Origin: Sporolactobacillus spathodeae
Lineage (GTDB): Bacteria > Bacillota > Bacilli > Bacillales > Sporolactobacillaceae
Assembly (NCBI RefSeq): GCF_016908935.1
Contig: NZ_JAFBEV010000004.1
Location: 1 to 64,000 of the forward strand
Direction: 5' to 3'
Length of the DNA stretch: 64,000 nt
Under the pieces are notes generated by a model. The model searched no databases, was not told where the DNA came from, and saw nothing but the letters and a program-made list of their open reading frames with translations. The translations under genes and the position numbers were made by a program. This document shows, in pieces, positions 53,130 to 62,907 of the stretch. Each line of letters starts with the position of its first letter. Within the stretch, counting starts at the first letter, position 1.

Positions 53130-53158
53130 ATTATACCCACCTGGGGTATTTTGATCAA
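53130..53158 (-). promoter_or_regulatory. Promoter of copA-copZ
   Basis: TTGATC (53153-53158), 17-base spacer and TATAAT (53130-53135) on the minus strand, about 110 bases before copA. Confidence 0.85.
53133..53149. promoter_or_regulatory. CsoR-type copper operator
   Basis: ATACCCACCTGGGGTAT fills the promoter spacer and overlaps the -10 element, the same arrangement as the CsoR site at Bacillus copZA. Confidence 0.85.
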
Positions 53159-53254
53159 ATGATAAACAGGAACAATCTGTTGCCTACACGTCGTATAGTC
53201 TTTTGCATGAATAGGACCTACAGCGATCCTTTGGTCCGATACATCTTAATAAAT

Positions 53255-53437
53255 AGCTATGTTTAAATTTAATGTTGTTTTCTGACGAAAAGGCAATGTG
53301 TGAGACGCCTGCGGGAACAGCGTGCCAGACGGGCCTCGCAGATATTAGCTTGTCTGAGGAGGCTCGCGGTGCGCCCGCGGCAAGCGAACACATGGTAATA
53401 AGCGATTAAAAAAACAACAGGATTTTAACAAAGCCTA
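53255..53437 (-). mobile_element. MITE-like element, copy P
   Basis: In minus orientation it shares its shell with copy Q: TAGGCTTTGTTAAAAT, TTATTAC and ATGTGTTCGCTTGCCGCGGG, GAGCCTCCTC, CTGCGAGG, CGCTGTTCC, CGTCTCACACATTGC, AACAACATTAAATTTAAAC, ATAGCT. The ends AGGCTTTGTTAAAATCCTGTTG and AGCTATGTTTAAATTTAATG form imperfect terminal inverted repeats. About 183 bases, no coding frame. Confidence 0.75.
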
Positions 53438-53726
53438 ATAAATAGATGTGTAGATTTTGTTAGGGTATGAAAAAAACATATCTATTTTCATAATCATTCC
53501 TTGAATAAACACGAGCAATACGGAAAATCCATGAGAAATATTTCTGTTTCTTCTGCCTTTTCTGTATACGTGACGCCTTTATTTTTACAATTTACTAGCT
53601 ATCGATGACAACGCTCGGTGACCCCCGAGACACATTGAATTATTTTTTTTGAGTATTTATTAAACTTCACAATTTCTCCACATTTTTCCGATACACTTGT
53701 GGAAACAAATTAAGGAGCGTGTTGCC
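53438..53726. other. AT-rich stretch upstream of the multicopper oxidase gene
   Basis: No gene seen. It should hold the MCO promoter, but I could not find a pair of hexamers at good spacing; no CsoR-type palindrome is present here. Confidence 0.5.
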
Positions 53727-55343
53727 ATGAAAAAGCTTCTTTTTGTCGCACTGGCCGTTTTTACATTACTTCTCGTTTCTGCATGTTCTGCGACTACAGT
53801 AAATAATAGCAAAGCTGCCAATAAGCAGGCTGTAGGCAGCAAATTAGCTGAATCAGGATCACCCAAAATATTAAGAGGTCCGAATATTACCCTTGTCGCC
53901 AAAAAAGGCACACAAAAGTTGAGCAATGGCGTTACAGTCCCGGTTTGGACATTTAATGGATCAGCACCCGGTCCGGAAATCCGTGTCGAAAAGGGTCAAA
54001 AAGTTCGTGTCACCATAAAAAATGAGCTTTCTGCGCCTGTGTCCATTCACTGGCACGGCTATCCAGTTCCCAATAAGATGGATGGTATCCCAGGGATCAC
54101 ACAAGACGCTGTAGCCCCTGGAAAGAGCTTCACTTATGCGTTCGTTGCTAGTCAAGCGGGCACTTATTGGTATCACTCGCATCAAGATTCAGTGAATCAG
54201 GTGGACCGAGGGTTATATGGTGCCTTTATTGTCGAAGACCCCAAAGAAAAATATGACAAGGATTATACCTTAATGCTGGATGAGTGGGTGACTGATAAAA
54301 ATCAAATCAATCGTCAAATCAAAGCAATGACTTCAGAGGCACAGACAAAGAAGAATAATGGAGACTCTGGAATGGGCAATATGCCTGGCATGGACATGGG
54401 CGGTTCCGATCCGAGTAGTTCAGATAGCGGAAACAGTAATGGCATGAATAGGTCTGGAAATATGATGGCCGACAAGATGAGCATGTACAACTTGTACACG
54501 ATTAATGGAAAAAGCGGCAGTCTGGTTAAACCTTTGACGGTCAAGAAAGGGGATAAGGTTCGACTGCGTTTTATTAATGCCGGTTACCTCCCACATAATA
54601 TTCATATCCATGGCCACAACATTAAAGTGATCGCAACAGATGGTCAGTCGATAAATAAGCCACAGGCTGTTAAAAATAAGGTCATTTCGATCGCGCCAGG
54701 CGAACGGTATGATGTTTCCTTCACCGCGGACAATCCAGGCAAATGGGCGATCGAAGATCATGGAACAGCAAAGGGTACAAATGGAATGAAGGCCTTGATT
54801 AACTATGAAGGCAGCAAAGTGTCAACCGATCAGCCCAATGCAAACACACAATTACCGGCGATCAATTTTGCTGACTATGGAACAAAGACAAAGCCTCAGT
54901 TTACGCTCAATCAGAAATATGATGTCACCTACACAATGAATCTCAATGCGGGAATGAACGGAAATGGAATGATCTACACGATCAATGGAAAAACATTTCC
55001 GAATACCGATCCGATCAACGTTAAAAAAGGCGATCTTGTAAAAGTGAAGCTGGTCAATCAAGACATGATGAATAATCACCCGATGCATCTACACGGCCAT
55101 GAATTCCAGATACTCAGTAAGAATGGCAAGCCGTTAGCCGGTTCGCCCCTATATAAAGATACATTGAATATAAAACCTGGTGAAACCTACGTGGTTGCTT
55201 TCTTGGCCAATAATCCTGGTCGTTGGATGTTCCATTGCCACGACCTGCACCATGCAAACGCAGGGATGGTAACTGAAGTAAACTATACAGATTTTCACTC
55301 AAGCTATGTACCAAGTTCTTCAAACAACAATAAACCAGAGTAA
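53727..55343 (+). CDS. Multicopper oxidase lipoprotein
   Basis: 538 residues: signal peptide with lipobox LVSAC (Cys near 19), then three cupredoxin domains. Type 2/3 copper ligands are in HWHGYP and YHSHQ in the first domain and HPMHLHGHEF and FHCHDLHHANAGM in the last; a Met/Gly/Ser-rich insertion (about 215-255, MGNMPGMDMGG) is typical of copper-tolerant oxidases. It would oxidise Cu(I) to Cu(II) outside the membrane, lowering toxic uptake. ATG at 53727 follows AAGGAGCGTGTTGCC. Divergent from copA. Confidence 0.93.
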   Translation: MKKLLFVALAVFTLLLVSACSATTVNNSKAANKQAVGSKLAESGSPKILRGPNITLVAKKGTQKLSNGVTVPVWTFNGSAPGPEIRVEKGQKVRVTIKNELSAPVSIHWHGYPVPNKMDGIPGITQDAVAPGKSFTYAFVASQAGTYWYHSHQDSVNQVDRGLYGAFIVEDPKEKYDKDYTLMLDEWVTDKNQINRQIKAMTSEAQTKKNNGDSGMGNMPGMDMGGSDPSSSDSGNSNGMNRSGNMMADKMSMYNLYTINGKSGSLVKPLTVKKGDKVRLRFINAGYLPHNIHIHGHNIKVIATDGQSINKPQAVKNKVISIAPGERYDVSFTADNPGKWAIEDHGTAKGTNGMKALINYEGSKVSTDQPNANTQLPAINFADYGTKTKPQFTLNQKYDVTYTMNLNAGMNGNGMIYTINGKTFPNTDPINVKKGDLVKVKLVNQDMMNNHPMHLHGHEFQILSKNGKPLAGSPLYKDTLNIKPGETYVVAFLANNPGRWMFHCHDLHHANAGMVTEVNYTDFHSSYVPSSSNNNKPE

Positions 55344-55391
55344 TTTTAAAAAGGGCTTAGATGACAGCTCATGTGAAAGGCGGTAAATAAA

Positions 55392-55429
55392 AGTGGGGAG
55401 GAAATACAACTTTTCTCCCCACTTTTTTT
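55392..55429 (+). terminator. Terminator of the multicopper oxidase gene
   Basis: AGTGGGGAG-loop-CTCCCCACT followed by TTTTTTTG. Confidence 0.92.
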
Positions 55430-55536
55430 GTATACATGGCCTCAATATCTTTTTTATTTGTGAATGGAGTTATCCATCTCTCGAGCTTGTATTTCCGTTA
55501 TAATAAGAATAGAGAATTTATACGGAGGTATGCCAG

Positions 55537-56787
55537 TTGGCAGATAGAGAAATAGATAACATTATTGAGGAGTATATAAAAGATACGGAATCGGTTTATC
55601 ATACTTGGTTTATCAATAATGATGAACGCCTGAAAGCCTTTCGCACGATAAAAAAAGGCGTTAATCAGGTGGTTACTGAAATTGAAAGACGCACCTTTGG
55701 CAATGATTTTAAGGGTTCCAGTCTGGAGATTGTTGTTACGGCTATCGCAGAGCAAAAACAAATCTTTGAAGGTGCGGCTCACCCTTTTTTTTGGAAACCA
55801 AAGCTCCGAATTCCTGATATTTATGAAAATATAAGAAATCAGCTGGCCTTTGGCAGATTTTTAAAAGCGTGTTTGCTCGCCAAAAATGAAAAGCAGATTT
55901 TTGATGAGATTATCAAACTCGATCAGTTAAAAATTAAAGGATTAGGTCCTGCAGTCGCCAATATCATCTATTTTCTTCACCCCACCATGTTTCCGCCTTT
56001 CAACACATCAATTGTCCGCGGGTTTAATGCTCTTTTCAGTAAAAAAATTAAACTGGGTTCCTGGCCCGCTTATCTTGAAATGAGAGAATATATTCTGTCA
56101 GCAAATCAACGTTCAAACCTGTCGAAAGATTTAGGTGCCTTCACCGGTTTACTGTTTGAAATCGGGTCAGGACGGCTAGTCATCCCCGAAAATGTTGATC
56201 ATGTGCTAGCCATCGAAGATAAAAAGCGATTAAAAATGTTGAAAAAGCGGCATGATCAAGTGCTTCATGATTCTGCAGAAGAAAATGCACACAGTGAGAT
56301 GCAATACCATTTGGCACGGCTTGGAAAATCACTTGGTTATAAAGTGTGGATCGCACAAAATGACCATAAAAGACAGTTTAATGAAAAAAAATTAGGCGAA
56401 TATTCTCTTCACAAATTGCCATTATCCGAAATTGATAAGCGCGTCTCTGATACCATTTCACTTATCGATGTCCTATGGCTTAATCAGAACGATGAAATCG
56501 TCAGTGCTTTTGAGGTAGAGAAAAGCACATCAATCTATTCAGGGATTCTCAGATTGTACGACCTTTCCTTATCGGTGGATAACACTTGCAGACTGTTTCT
56601 TGTTGCTCCTGACCAACGTGAGAAAGAGATTAAAGCACAATTGCTTCGCCCCTCCTTACAAAATGAACAATCATTAAAAGCTGCAATGGCGTACATTTTA
56701 TTTTCTGATTTAAAGTGCGACTGCGATGCCATGTGCAAATTTGGGACGGATATTGCGGTGCTCAATCCGATTTCAAAGACTGTGTAA
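55537..56787 (+). CDS. Orphan helix-hairpin-helix plus nuclease-like protein
   Basis: 416 residues. Residues about 1-125 are helical without a named motif. A helix-hairpin-helix-like segment follows (LKIKGLGPAVANIIYFLHP, about 131-149), as in DNA-binding glycosylases. The C-terminal part (about 250-375) has a PD-(D/E)XK-like layout: Glu253 (SEMQYHLARLG), Asp311 (SLIDVLWL), then Glu326-Val-Glu328-Lys329 (SAFEVEKSTSIYSGILRLYD). The last motif departs from the standard E-x-K spacing. This resembles restriction-endonuclease-like proteins that read EVEK/EVEH. No methyltransferase or other partner gene is adjacent. Start TTG behind GGAGG. DNA processing or defence is possible; function unknown. Confidence 0.65.
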   Translation: MADREIDNIIEEYIKDTESVYHTWFINNDERLKAFRTIKKGVNQVVTEIERRTFGNDFKGSSLEIVVTAIAEQKQIFEGAAHPFFWKPKLRIPDIYENIRNQLAFGRFLKACLLAKNEKQIFDEIIKLDQLKIKGLGPAVANIIYFLHPTMFPPFNTSIVRGFNALFSKKIKLGSWPAYLEMREYILSANQRSNLSKDLGAFTGLLFEIGSGRLVIPENVDHVLAIEDKKRLKMLKKRHDQVLHDSAEENAHSEMQYHLARLGKSLGYKVWIAQNDHKRQFNEKKLGEYSLHKLPLSEIDKRVSDTISLIDVLWLNQNDEIVSAFEVEKSTSIYSGILRLYDLSLSVDNTCRLFLVAPDQREKEIKAQLLRPSLQNEQSLKAAMAYILFSDLKCDCDAMCKFGTDIAVLNPISKTV

Positions 56788-56851
56788 ATGCATGTGAAAA
56801 AATACGTTGTTATTTAACGATGCTGATTTCGATTAACGATAGCGAAAAATC

Positions 56852-56901
56852 AAAAAGAGCCAAAAGCCGCATGGTATCAACGGTTTAAGGCTCTCTTTTT
56901 T
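56852..56901. terminator. Bidirectional terminator between the nuclease-like gene and ssrA
   Basis: AGAGCC pairs with GGCTCT, inner bases partly complementary, with A-run and T-run (TTTTTT) flanks. Confidence 0.75.
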
Positions 56902-56933
56902 GGTTTACGCAACCAACTCTGATACTCCAATAA

Positions 56934-57288
56934 TGGAGACGGTGGGAGTCGAACCCACGTCCAGAAGCATCGTAATTTAAGTGTCTACGAGCGTAGTCAG
57001 CATATTAGCGTTTCGCCCCGGCATCGGCCTACTGACAGGCTTCTGCGAGGCTATCCCGATTGTTCTCTTCCTTGGCCTTCAGGATGCAGGCTTCCGGCGT
57101 ATCCCACTAGAGTGAGTCCCTGACCCTACCACATGGGCGATGGAGGGAGGGACCGCAAAAGCTGATTAGGCAGCTAAAGCGAGGTTGTTGTTTGCTTTGC
57201 CAGTTATGGCTTTGGCGTTTTTACGAGGCCGACCCCCTCGGCTCGCTGCTTAAACCCGACCTACCCCTGTCGAATCCGTAACGTCCCC
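56934..57288 (-). ncRNA. ssrA: tmRNA
   Basis: Minus strand begins GGGGACGTTACGG and GATTCGACAGGG, the standard tmRNA 5' half, and ends GGTTCGACTCCCACCGTCTCC plus discriminator A. The acceptor stem GGGGACG/CGTCTCC has seven pairs. The tag frame near 57172-57205 reads GKANNNLALAA, closely like the staphylococcal tag, with resume codon GGC and stop TAA. The terminal CCA is not encoded (ATT follows instead). Rescues stalled ribosomes with SmpB, encoded next on this strand. Confidence 0.96.
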
Positions 57289-57407
57289 CTATCAGTACGG
57301 ACGCGTGAGCGTCAGATGAAAGAGGATTACATGAAGCGATCCATAACTGTATTAGAAAAGCGACACTACTTATATTACTACAGGCATAAAAATAATGCAA
57401 GGCTTTC

Positions 57408-57872
57408 TCATTGTCGCTGACGGAATGCCCGCGCCATTTCCCGTTCGGCGGTCTGCTTCTTCAGTGTTTCCCGCTTATCAAACATTTTCTTGCCGCGTCC
57501 CAGTCCAACAAGTACTTTGGCAAATCCGTTCTTCACATAGACTTTCAATGGAATCAGCGCATAGCCGGGTTTGCCGGCTTCAGCGCCTAGTTTATTGATT
57601 TCCTTCTGATGCAGCAACAATTTGCGCGTCCGGAGCGGCTCATGATTGTAGCGATTGCCTTGTTCATAGGTGCTGATGTGCATATTATAAAGATAGGCCT
57701 CACCACTTTCAATTCGCGCGAAAGCATCTTGAATATTGACCTTGCCGCGCCGAATTGACTTAATTTCTGTCCCCTGAAGCACAAGCCCTGCCTCAACGGT
57801 CTCCTCTATAAAATAATCGTGGCTCGCTTTTCGATTTTGCGCCAATACGCGTCCTGCTTCTTTATTTGTCAA
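57408..57872 (-). CDS. smpB: tmRNA-binding protein SmpB
   Basis: 154 residues from TTG at 57872: core [60 protein letters not shown], and the C-terminal tail ERETLKKQ-like [16 protein letters not shown] ending AFRQRQ. The frame remains open to 58064, but the upstream part reads through the MITE-like element; ATG at 57902 has no SD, while TTG at 57872 has AGGTG six bases away and gives the normal family length. It delivers tmRNA to stalled ribosomes. Confidence 0.9.
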   Translation of the reverse strand: MTNKEAGRVLAQNRKASHDYFIEETVEAGLVLQGTEIKSIRRGKVNIQDAFARIESGEAYLYNMHISTYEQGNRYNHEPLRTRKLLLHQKEINKLGAEAGKPGYALIPLKVYVKNGFAKVLVGLGRGKKMFDKRETLKKQTAEREMARAFRQRQ

Positions 57873-57921
57873 TTGTTTCACCTGCCCGTTTGTCCAATTC
57901 ATAGATTGCTGTTTCTTTTGA

Positions 57922-58109
57922 TAGGCTTTGTTAAAATCTGCTGTTACTTTTAGTCGTTTATTACTATGTGTTCGCTTACCGCGGGCGCTACCCACGAGCC
58001 TCCTCGTACAGGCAAAAGTCTGCGAGGACCGTCCGCACGCTGTTCCTGCAGACGTCTCACACATTGCATATTTGGTTAAAAGAACAACATTAAATTTAAA
58101 CCATAGCTT
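57922..58109 (+). mobile_element. MITE-like element, copy Q
   Basis: Same shell as copy P but in plus orientation: TAGGCTTTGTTAAAATC at the left, ATGTGTTCGCTTACCGCGGG core, GAGCCTCCTC, CTGCGAGG, ACGCTGTTCC, CGTCTCACACATTGC, AACAACATTAAATTTAAACC and ATAGCT at the right. About 188 bases, no coding frame. The left end lies 20-50 bases upstream of the smpB start. Confidence 0.75.
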
Positions 58110-58151
58110 TATTATTAAGTTTCAACTAAGCAGCTAACAAGCTTAACTCGC

Positions 58152-58334
58152 TTAGTTGTGCTTTTTCTTCGCCAATAAATCAAGCAAAAAGACAATCACC
58201 GCAAACACGACTGCTGTCAGAAGCATATCCACAAGTGTTTCGCCAGGACGTGGTTTGATATAGCTATACCAGATCCATTGCAGGACAAAGGCTACCGCAA
58301 ACAGGATAAGATAGTGCGTGATCTTCTTTTTCAA
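58152..58334 (-). CDS. Small two-helix membrane protein
   Basis: 60 residues, helices at about 7-25 and 35-54, basic end AKKKHN. Overlaps the HAD phosphatase by four bases, so it is cotranslated with it. No known family. Confidence 0.7.
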   Translation of the reverse strand: MKKKITHYLILFAVAFVLQWIWYSYIKPRPGETLVDMLLTAVVFAVIVFLLDLLAKKKHN

Positions 58335-59197
58335 TGCCGATCACTCGTCTGGTCACGCACACCGAGCGCTTCATAGATGGCTTGGGCGACACCGTCATCC
58401 TGGCAATCACCCGTCACACGGTCACACTTTTCCTTGATGTCCGAATTTGCATTGCCCATAGCAACCGACAGACCAGCGACCGCGAACATCGATAGATCGT
58501 TATAATTATCGCCGATAGCCATCACATTCTCGAGTGGAATGCCTAAATAATTTGCCAGATGATCTAAGGCATTGCCCTTCGATACATTGCGGGCCATGAT
58601 TTCAAAATTCCCTGCGCCGCTCGAGACGATGCTATAGCGATGCTGGCGTTCATAAATGGCACGGGCGTCCGCCAATTTCTGATCGTCAAAAGAAAAAACA
58701 ATAATTTTGCGGATTTCTCCGCCCTTATCTTTAATCTCATCAACCGAATCAAAGAAACGGTAGAAATCTCTCTTTATTGCTTCCTGAAAACCGACTGCCC
58801 GATCCTCGTGTTTGCCGAGGCGAGCCAACTCCTCGTTCAACCAGCTTACCCCTTCGCTCGGCACGAAAATATTTTTTTCAGTTGTTACGCCAATATAATA
58901 GGCTTTGGCAGTCAGTTCAGAAATAATTTCCAATGCTTCCTCACGATTGAGATAATCTGCGCCGAGTAGTTGCCCTTCACGGGTATGAATCGTCGCACCG
59001 TTCGTCCCAATAATATGCGCTTCGATATCGACTTCATCGATAAGATGCTGAATATCAAAGAAAGCCCGCCCCGAGGCGATAGCGAGCGTAACACCTTTGG
59101 ATCGTGCATAGCGCAGCGCTTTCAAATTTTCCCAGCCAATCTGGTGATTTTTATTCAGCAATGTCCCATCCAAATCCGTTGCAATCAGCTTAATCAT
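58331..59197 (-). CDS. Cof-type HAD phosphatase
   Basis: 288 residues, HAD superfamily class IIB: motif I TDLDGTLL (nucleophile Asp near 8), motif II ASGR, cap domain about 85-185, motif III Lys in MARNVSKGNALD and motif IV GDNYNDLSMF. Cof/YbaK-type enzymes act on sugar phosphates, FMN or pyridoxal phosphate; the substrate is unknown. SD GGGGGAAGGGC. Confidence 0.92.
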   Translation of the reverse strand: MIKLIATDLDGTLLNKNHQIGWENLKALRYARSKGVTLAIASGRAFFDIQHLIDEVDIEAHIIGTNGATIHTREGQLLGADYLNREEALEIISELTAKAYYIGVTTEKNIFVPSEGVSWLNEELARLGKHEDRAVGFQEAIKRDFYRFFDSVDEIKDKGGEIRKIIVFSFDDQKLADARAIYERQHRYSIVSSGAGNFEIMARNVSKGNALDHLANYLGIPLENVMAIGDNYNDLSMFAVAGLSVAMGNANSDIKEKCDRVTGDCQDDGVAQAIYEALGVRDQTSDRH

Positions 59198-59779
59198 AGC
59201 CCTTCCCCCGCTTCCATCTCTTCTTATCGATCATGCGTCAAGGAAGTAAACTGCGTAACTTCCAACATCAGCAGAGCAGAAACCGCTCCCTGTCGACGAT
59301 TCAAACAAGCCATGTTTCACTACAAAAAAAGATTCGCTTCACGCTTTCATTATACCAAAAAAACAACCAATCATTTCTTAATTTCGAATGATATTAATGA
59401 ATCAACAAGGATAGCCCTCCCAAGCAAACGAGCTCTGTATTATCTTTAACGCTCAAAGGCATCTTTTTCTTAGCTTGTCAGAAAAACTTGGCATAGCCAA
59501 GTCCTTTTTAAACAATTGCGCTTCGGTTGCTCGCTTGCCGCAGGCGCCGCACGTCTCCTCAGATAAACGAGAATCTGTGGGGTCTCACTTGATTCGCTGT
59601 TCCCGCAAGGCGCCAGAACACCTCGCTGGATTTTTGTGCAAAAAGGCAGACAATCTCGCCTGGCCATCGATGGAGTTGATGGAGACGAAAAAGGCTGCCG
59701 TTTAAAATGTTCTTATCAAGTCAAGATGGGTACATATGAATCGCCATCCGAGCAACGAAATAAACTGACGTTACTAAAA
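59198..59779. other. Gene-free stretch between the HAD gene and rnr
   Basis: Contains repeat copy R (59477-59645) and, left of it, AT-rich sequence with short open frames only. I see no promoter, riboswitch or RNA gene in it. Confidence 0.55.
59477..59645 (+). repeat. Dispersed intergenic repeat, copy R (long form)
   Basis: AGAAAAACTTGGCATAGCC, AAGTCCTTTTTAAACAATTG, CGCTTCGGTTGCTCGCTTGC, CGCAGGCGCC, GTCTCCTCAGATAAACGAG, TCTGTGGGG, CTCACTTGATTCGC, CCCGCAAGGCGCCAGAACACC. Nearly full length. Confidence 0.85.
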
Positions 59780-62140
59780 TTAGTTGCTCCGTCCTTTGTT
59801 TTTCACAAAGGAGCGTGTGTCACTTTTATTATTTCGTCCCGAGCTATTCGATCCTCTGCGCTGCGAATTGCTGCCACGTCCGCCACGATTATTGGTGCTG
59901 TTCCGGCGATCGCCAGTTTTGTTGCCGAAATTCGGCTTTTTGTCGCCCGGCTTATCCTGAATAATCGTTGGCCGCGATTTCCGTTGCCGCGGTTTCTGCG
60001 GTTTCATACCAACAACTTCGAAGTCGACCGCATGTTCATCGAGATTGACATCGAGCACGCGCACTTGAATCTCATCGCCGATCCGGTACAGATGGCCGGT
60101 TCGCTCGCCGATCAAAGCCATGTTTTCCTCGCTATAGCGATAATAATCATCGGTCAGATAGCTGATGTGGACGAGTCCTTCGATTGTGTTCGGCAACTCG
60201 ACGAACAAGCCGAAGTTGGTCACGCCGCTGACGACACCATCAAAGGTTTCGCCGATTTTATCTTGCATGTATTCAGCTTTCTTTAGATCATCCGTGTCGC
60301 GTTCCGCCTCAACCGCGCGCTGCTCGCAAAGCGAGGTATGCTTGGCTATTTCCGGCATTTCCTGGCGCCAGTACTCCTGAGTTTTCGCATCACGTTGATT
60401 TTCGAACAAATATTTGCGCAACAACCGGTGAACCGTCAAGTCAGGGTAGCGGCGAATCGGCGAAGTAAAATGTGTGTAGTATTCAGTAGACAATCCGAAG
60501 TGACCGAGACATTTGTCATCATACTTCGCTTTGGCCATCGAACGCAACATAACCGTGCTAATTACTGCTTCTTCTGGCTGCCCCTTGACTTTCTCAAGCA
60601 GCGACTGTAGCGTGCGCGGATGGACATGCTCCGGCGATCCCTTCAGCACATAACCGAAATTAACGGCAAAATCAAAGAATTTCTGTAGTTTCTCAGAATT
60701 CGGTTCTTCATGAACACGATAGATGAATGGCAGATTCATTTTCTCGATGTGTTCTGCGATCGTCTCATTGGCTGCGAGCATAAATGATTCGATCAGTCGT
60801 TCCGCTACCGTTCGTTCACGGACAACGACATCAATCGGCTTGCCGTTTTCATCGACAATAATTTTCGCTTCGGTAAAATCAAAATCAATCGCTCCGCGTG
60901 CATTGCGTTGATCTTCAAGTATTTTCGCAAGTTCAGCCATCAGGTCGAAAAATGGAATTAAATCATGATACTGTTCGAGCACCTGATCATCTTCGCGCTG
61001 TAGAATTTTCCGAACATTATTATAAGTCATTCGTTCCGTGCTGCGAATCACGCTCGGGAAGATCTCATGATTAACCACAAGACCTTGTGGCGTAATTTCC
61101 ATTTGGCAACTGATTGCCAAGCGATCCACATGCGGATTCAAGCTGCAGATACCGTTTGATAAGCGGTGCGGAATCATCGGAATCACACGGTCAACGAGAT
61201 AAACGCTCGTTCCACGCGTATAGGCTTCATTATCGAGCACCGACCCTTCACGTACATAGTAGCTGACATCGGCAATATGTACCCCAAGCAGATAATTGCC
61301 ATTCGCAAGCTTTTTAACCGTGACCGCGTCATCGAGGTCCTTAGAATCTTCGCCATCGATCGTGACAATCGTCTCGCCGCGCAGATCACGACGTCCTTCC
61401 AAATCTTTCTCGCTGATTTGATCAGGAATGGCTTCTGCTTCAGCCATTACTTCCGGCGGGTACTCAAGCGGCAAATCATGTTTATAAATAATTGAGAGAA
61501 TATCAATGCCCGGATCATTCTTGTGTCCAAGAATCTGCGTGATCATACCTTCCGCGTTTTTTCGTCCTTCGGGATATTTGGTAATCTCCGCAACGACTTT
61601 ATGTCCCTCCATCGCGCCATGCTCGGCGTTTTCAGGAATAAAAATATCACTCTTGATCCGGTTGTCATCGGGAATGACAAAGCCGAAATGTTTACCAGCG
61701 TTAAAGGTGCCGACTACCTTTTTTACCGCCCGTTCCAGAATGCGGATCACTGTGCCTTCCGCGCGGTCGCCGCGTGCATCTTCTTTCTTTGGCGCGATAC
61801 GGATGACAACTGTATCACCGTTCATCGCACCCGCGAGATCGTTCGGCCCAACAAAGACATCATCAAGCCCTTCCTCTTCCGGAATGATAAATGCAAAGCC
61901 TTTAGCATGCATTTGCACGCGGCCTTTCATCAAATTCATCTTCTCCGGCAAGCCATAACGGTCTGATCGCGTGCGAATAATCAGACCTTCCCCTTCCAAT
62001 TCATTAAGTGTCTTGACGAATTCGGAAAAGTCTTCTGTCTGCTGCGCGCCGAATGCTTCTTCAAGCTCTTTCAGTGTCATCGGTCGGTATGTTTCTTCGC
62101 GCATAAAATTCAGGATTTCCTGAATACGTTCGTCTGCCAT
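59780..62140 (-). CDS. rnr: Ribonuclease R
   Basis: 786-residue 3'-5' processive exoribonuclease: N-terminal winged helix (about 1-70), two cold-shock domains (about 70-230), RNB catalytic domain with [13 protein letters not shown] (metal Asp cluster, about 270) and the [16 protein letters not shown] [17 protein letters not shown]1 domain ([20 protein letters not shown], about 640-720) and a long basic Arg/Gly/Asn-rich tail. It degrades structured RNA and partners with tmRNA-SmpB in nonstop mRNA decay. The SD AAGGAGG precedes ATG, 17 bases after est. Confidence 0.97.
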   Translation of the reverse strand: MADERIQEILNFMREETYRPMTLKELEEAFGAQQTEDFSEFVKTLNELEGEGLIIRTRSDRYGLPEKMNLMKGRVQMHAKGFAFIIPEEEGLDDVFVGPNDLAGAMNGDTVVIRIAPKKEDARGDRAEGTVIRILERAVKKVVGTFNAGKHFGFVIPDDNRIKSDIFIPENAEHGAMEGHKVVAEITKYPEGRKNAEGMITQILGHKNDPGIDILSIIYKHDLPLEYPPEVMAEAEAIPDQISEKDLEGRRDLRGETIVTIDGEDSKDLDDAVTVKKLANGNYLLGVHIADVSYYVREGSVLDNEAYTRGTSVYLVDRVIPMIPHRLSNGICSLNPHVDRLAISCQMEITPQGLVVNHEIFPSVIRSTERMTYNNVRKILQREDDQVLEQYHDLIPFFDLMAELAKILEDQRNARGAIDFDFTEAKIIVDENGKPIDVVVRERTVAERLIESFMLAANETIAEHIEKMNLPFIYRVHEEPNSEKLQKFFDFAVNFGYVLKGSPEHVHPRTLQSLLEKVKGQPEEAVISTVMLRSMAKAKYDDKCLGHFGLSTEYYTHFTSPIRRYPDLTVHRLLRKYLFENQRDAKTQEYWRQEMPEIAKHTSLCEQRAVEAERDTDDLKKAEYMQDKIGETFDGVVSGVTNFGLFVELPNTIEGLVHISYLTDDYYRYSEENMALIGERTGHLYRIGDEIQVRVLDVNLDEHAVDFEVVGMKPQKPRQRKSRPTIIQDKPGDKKPNFGNKTGDRRNSTNNRGGRGSNSQRRGSNSSGRNNKSDTRSFVKNKGRSN

Positions 62141-62157
62141 GTAAAAACCTCCTTGAT

Positions 62158-62907
62158 TTAGGAATCAGACCAGTCCAGGCTGCCTAGAAATGCAAGGATA
62201 TCCTGGAAGACTTGTTTTTTCTCTGTTCCTAACGTGATCACGTGTGTGGATTGTTCGTACCATTTCAATTGTTTCTTTGATGCATGAACTTTTTCATAAA
62301 TCAGATTTGCACCGCTGCTATCAATCATTTCGTCCTGACGCGCCTGGACAACAAACACCGGCACTGTAATCCGATAAATATTCTCTTGGACCTGGTCAAT
62401 CGCATCAGCCATACGTGCAACGAGTGCTGGAAGTTTTTCCCGGATCGCCGCCAATTCAATTGAAAGCTCCGGCTCCTGAACACCTTGATAATGCTTGATT
62501 CGTTCAACGTAGCGCATTGCTCCGGCAATAATCCGTTCCGCCTTGCCAGGCTTGTACGGCGCGCATAACGGAATAATCCCTTTCACTGAGAAAGTGTAAC
62601 CACATTTCAATGAAAATACCCCGCCCATTGACAAGCCGCAAACAACGATTTCATGATAGCCCTGATGATTCAAAAATAAAAAGGCATCACGCACATCTTG
62701 CCACCACTGTTCCGGGGTACTGCGAACCAGTTCTTCCGGCGGCGCGCCGTGCCCCCGATAATGCGGCGCGTAACACGTATAGCCTGCCTGAGACAAGAAC
62801 CGACCCAGTTGGCGAACATCTGCCGAATTTCCTGTAAAGCCATGCAGCAGCAAAACAGCGCGGGGTCCGCCTTCTAAGAAAAAGGGCTTTGGCTGCCTGA
62901 CTTGCAC
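62158..62907 (-). CDS. est: Carboxylesterase, alpha/beta hydrolase (Est30 type)
   Basis: 249 residues: oxyanion loop [13 protein letters not shown], nucleophile elbow GLSMGG (Ser near 94), catalytic Asp in [11 protein letters not shown] and His in EQSTHVITL. Same family and position as Bacillus YvaK/Est30, the short-chain ester hydrolase always found between secG and rnr. The GTG at 62907 has GGGGAGGG at nine bases and gives the family N-terminus; the longer frame to 62937 is less likely. Confidence 0.9.
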   Translation of the reverse strand: MQVRQPKPFFLEGGPRAVLLLHGFTGNSADVRQLGRFLSQAGYTCYAPHYRGHGAPPEELVRSTPEQWWQDVRDAFLFLNHQGYHEIVVCGLSMGGVFSLKCGYTFSVKGIIPLCAPYKPGKAERIIAGAMRYVERIKHYQGVQEPELSIELAAIREKLPALVARMADAIDQVQENIYRITVPVFVVQARQDEMIDSSGANLIYEKVHASKKQLKWYEQSTHVITLGTEKKQVFQDILAFLGSLDWSDS

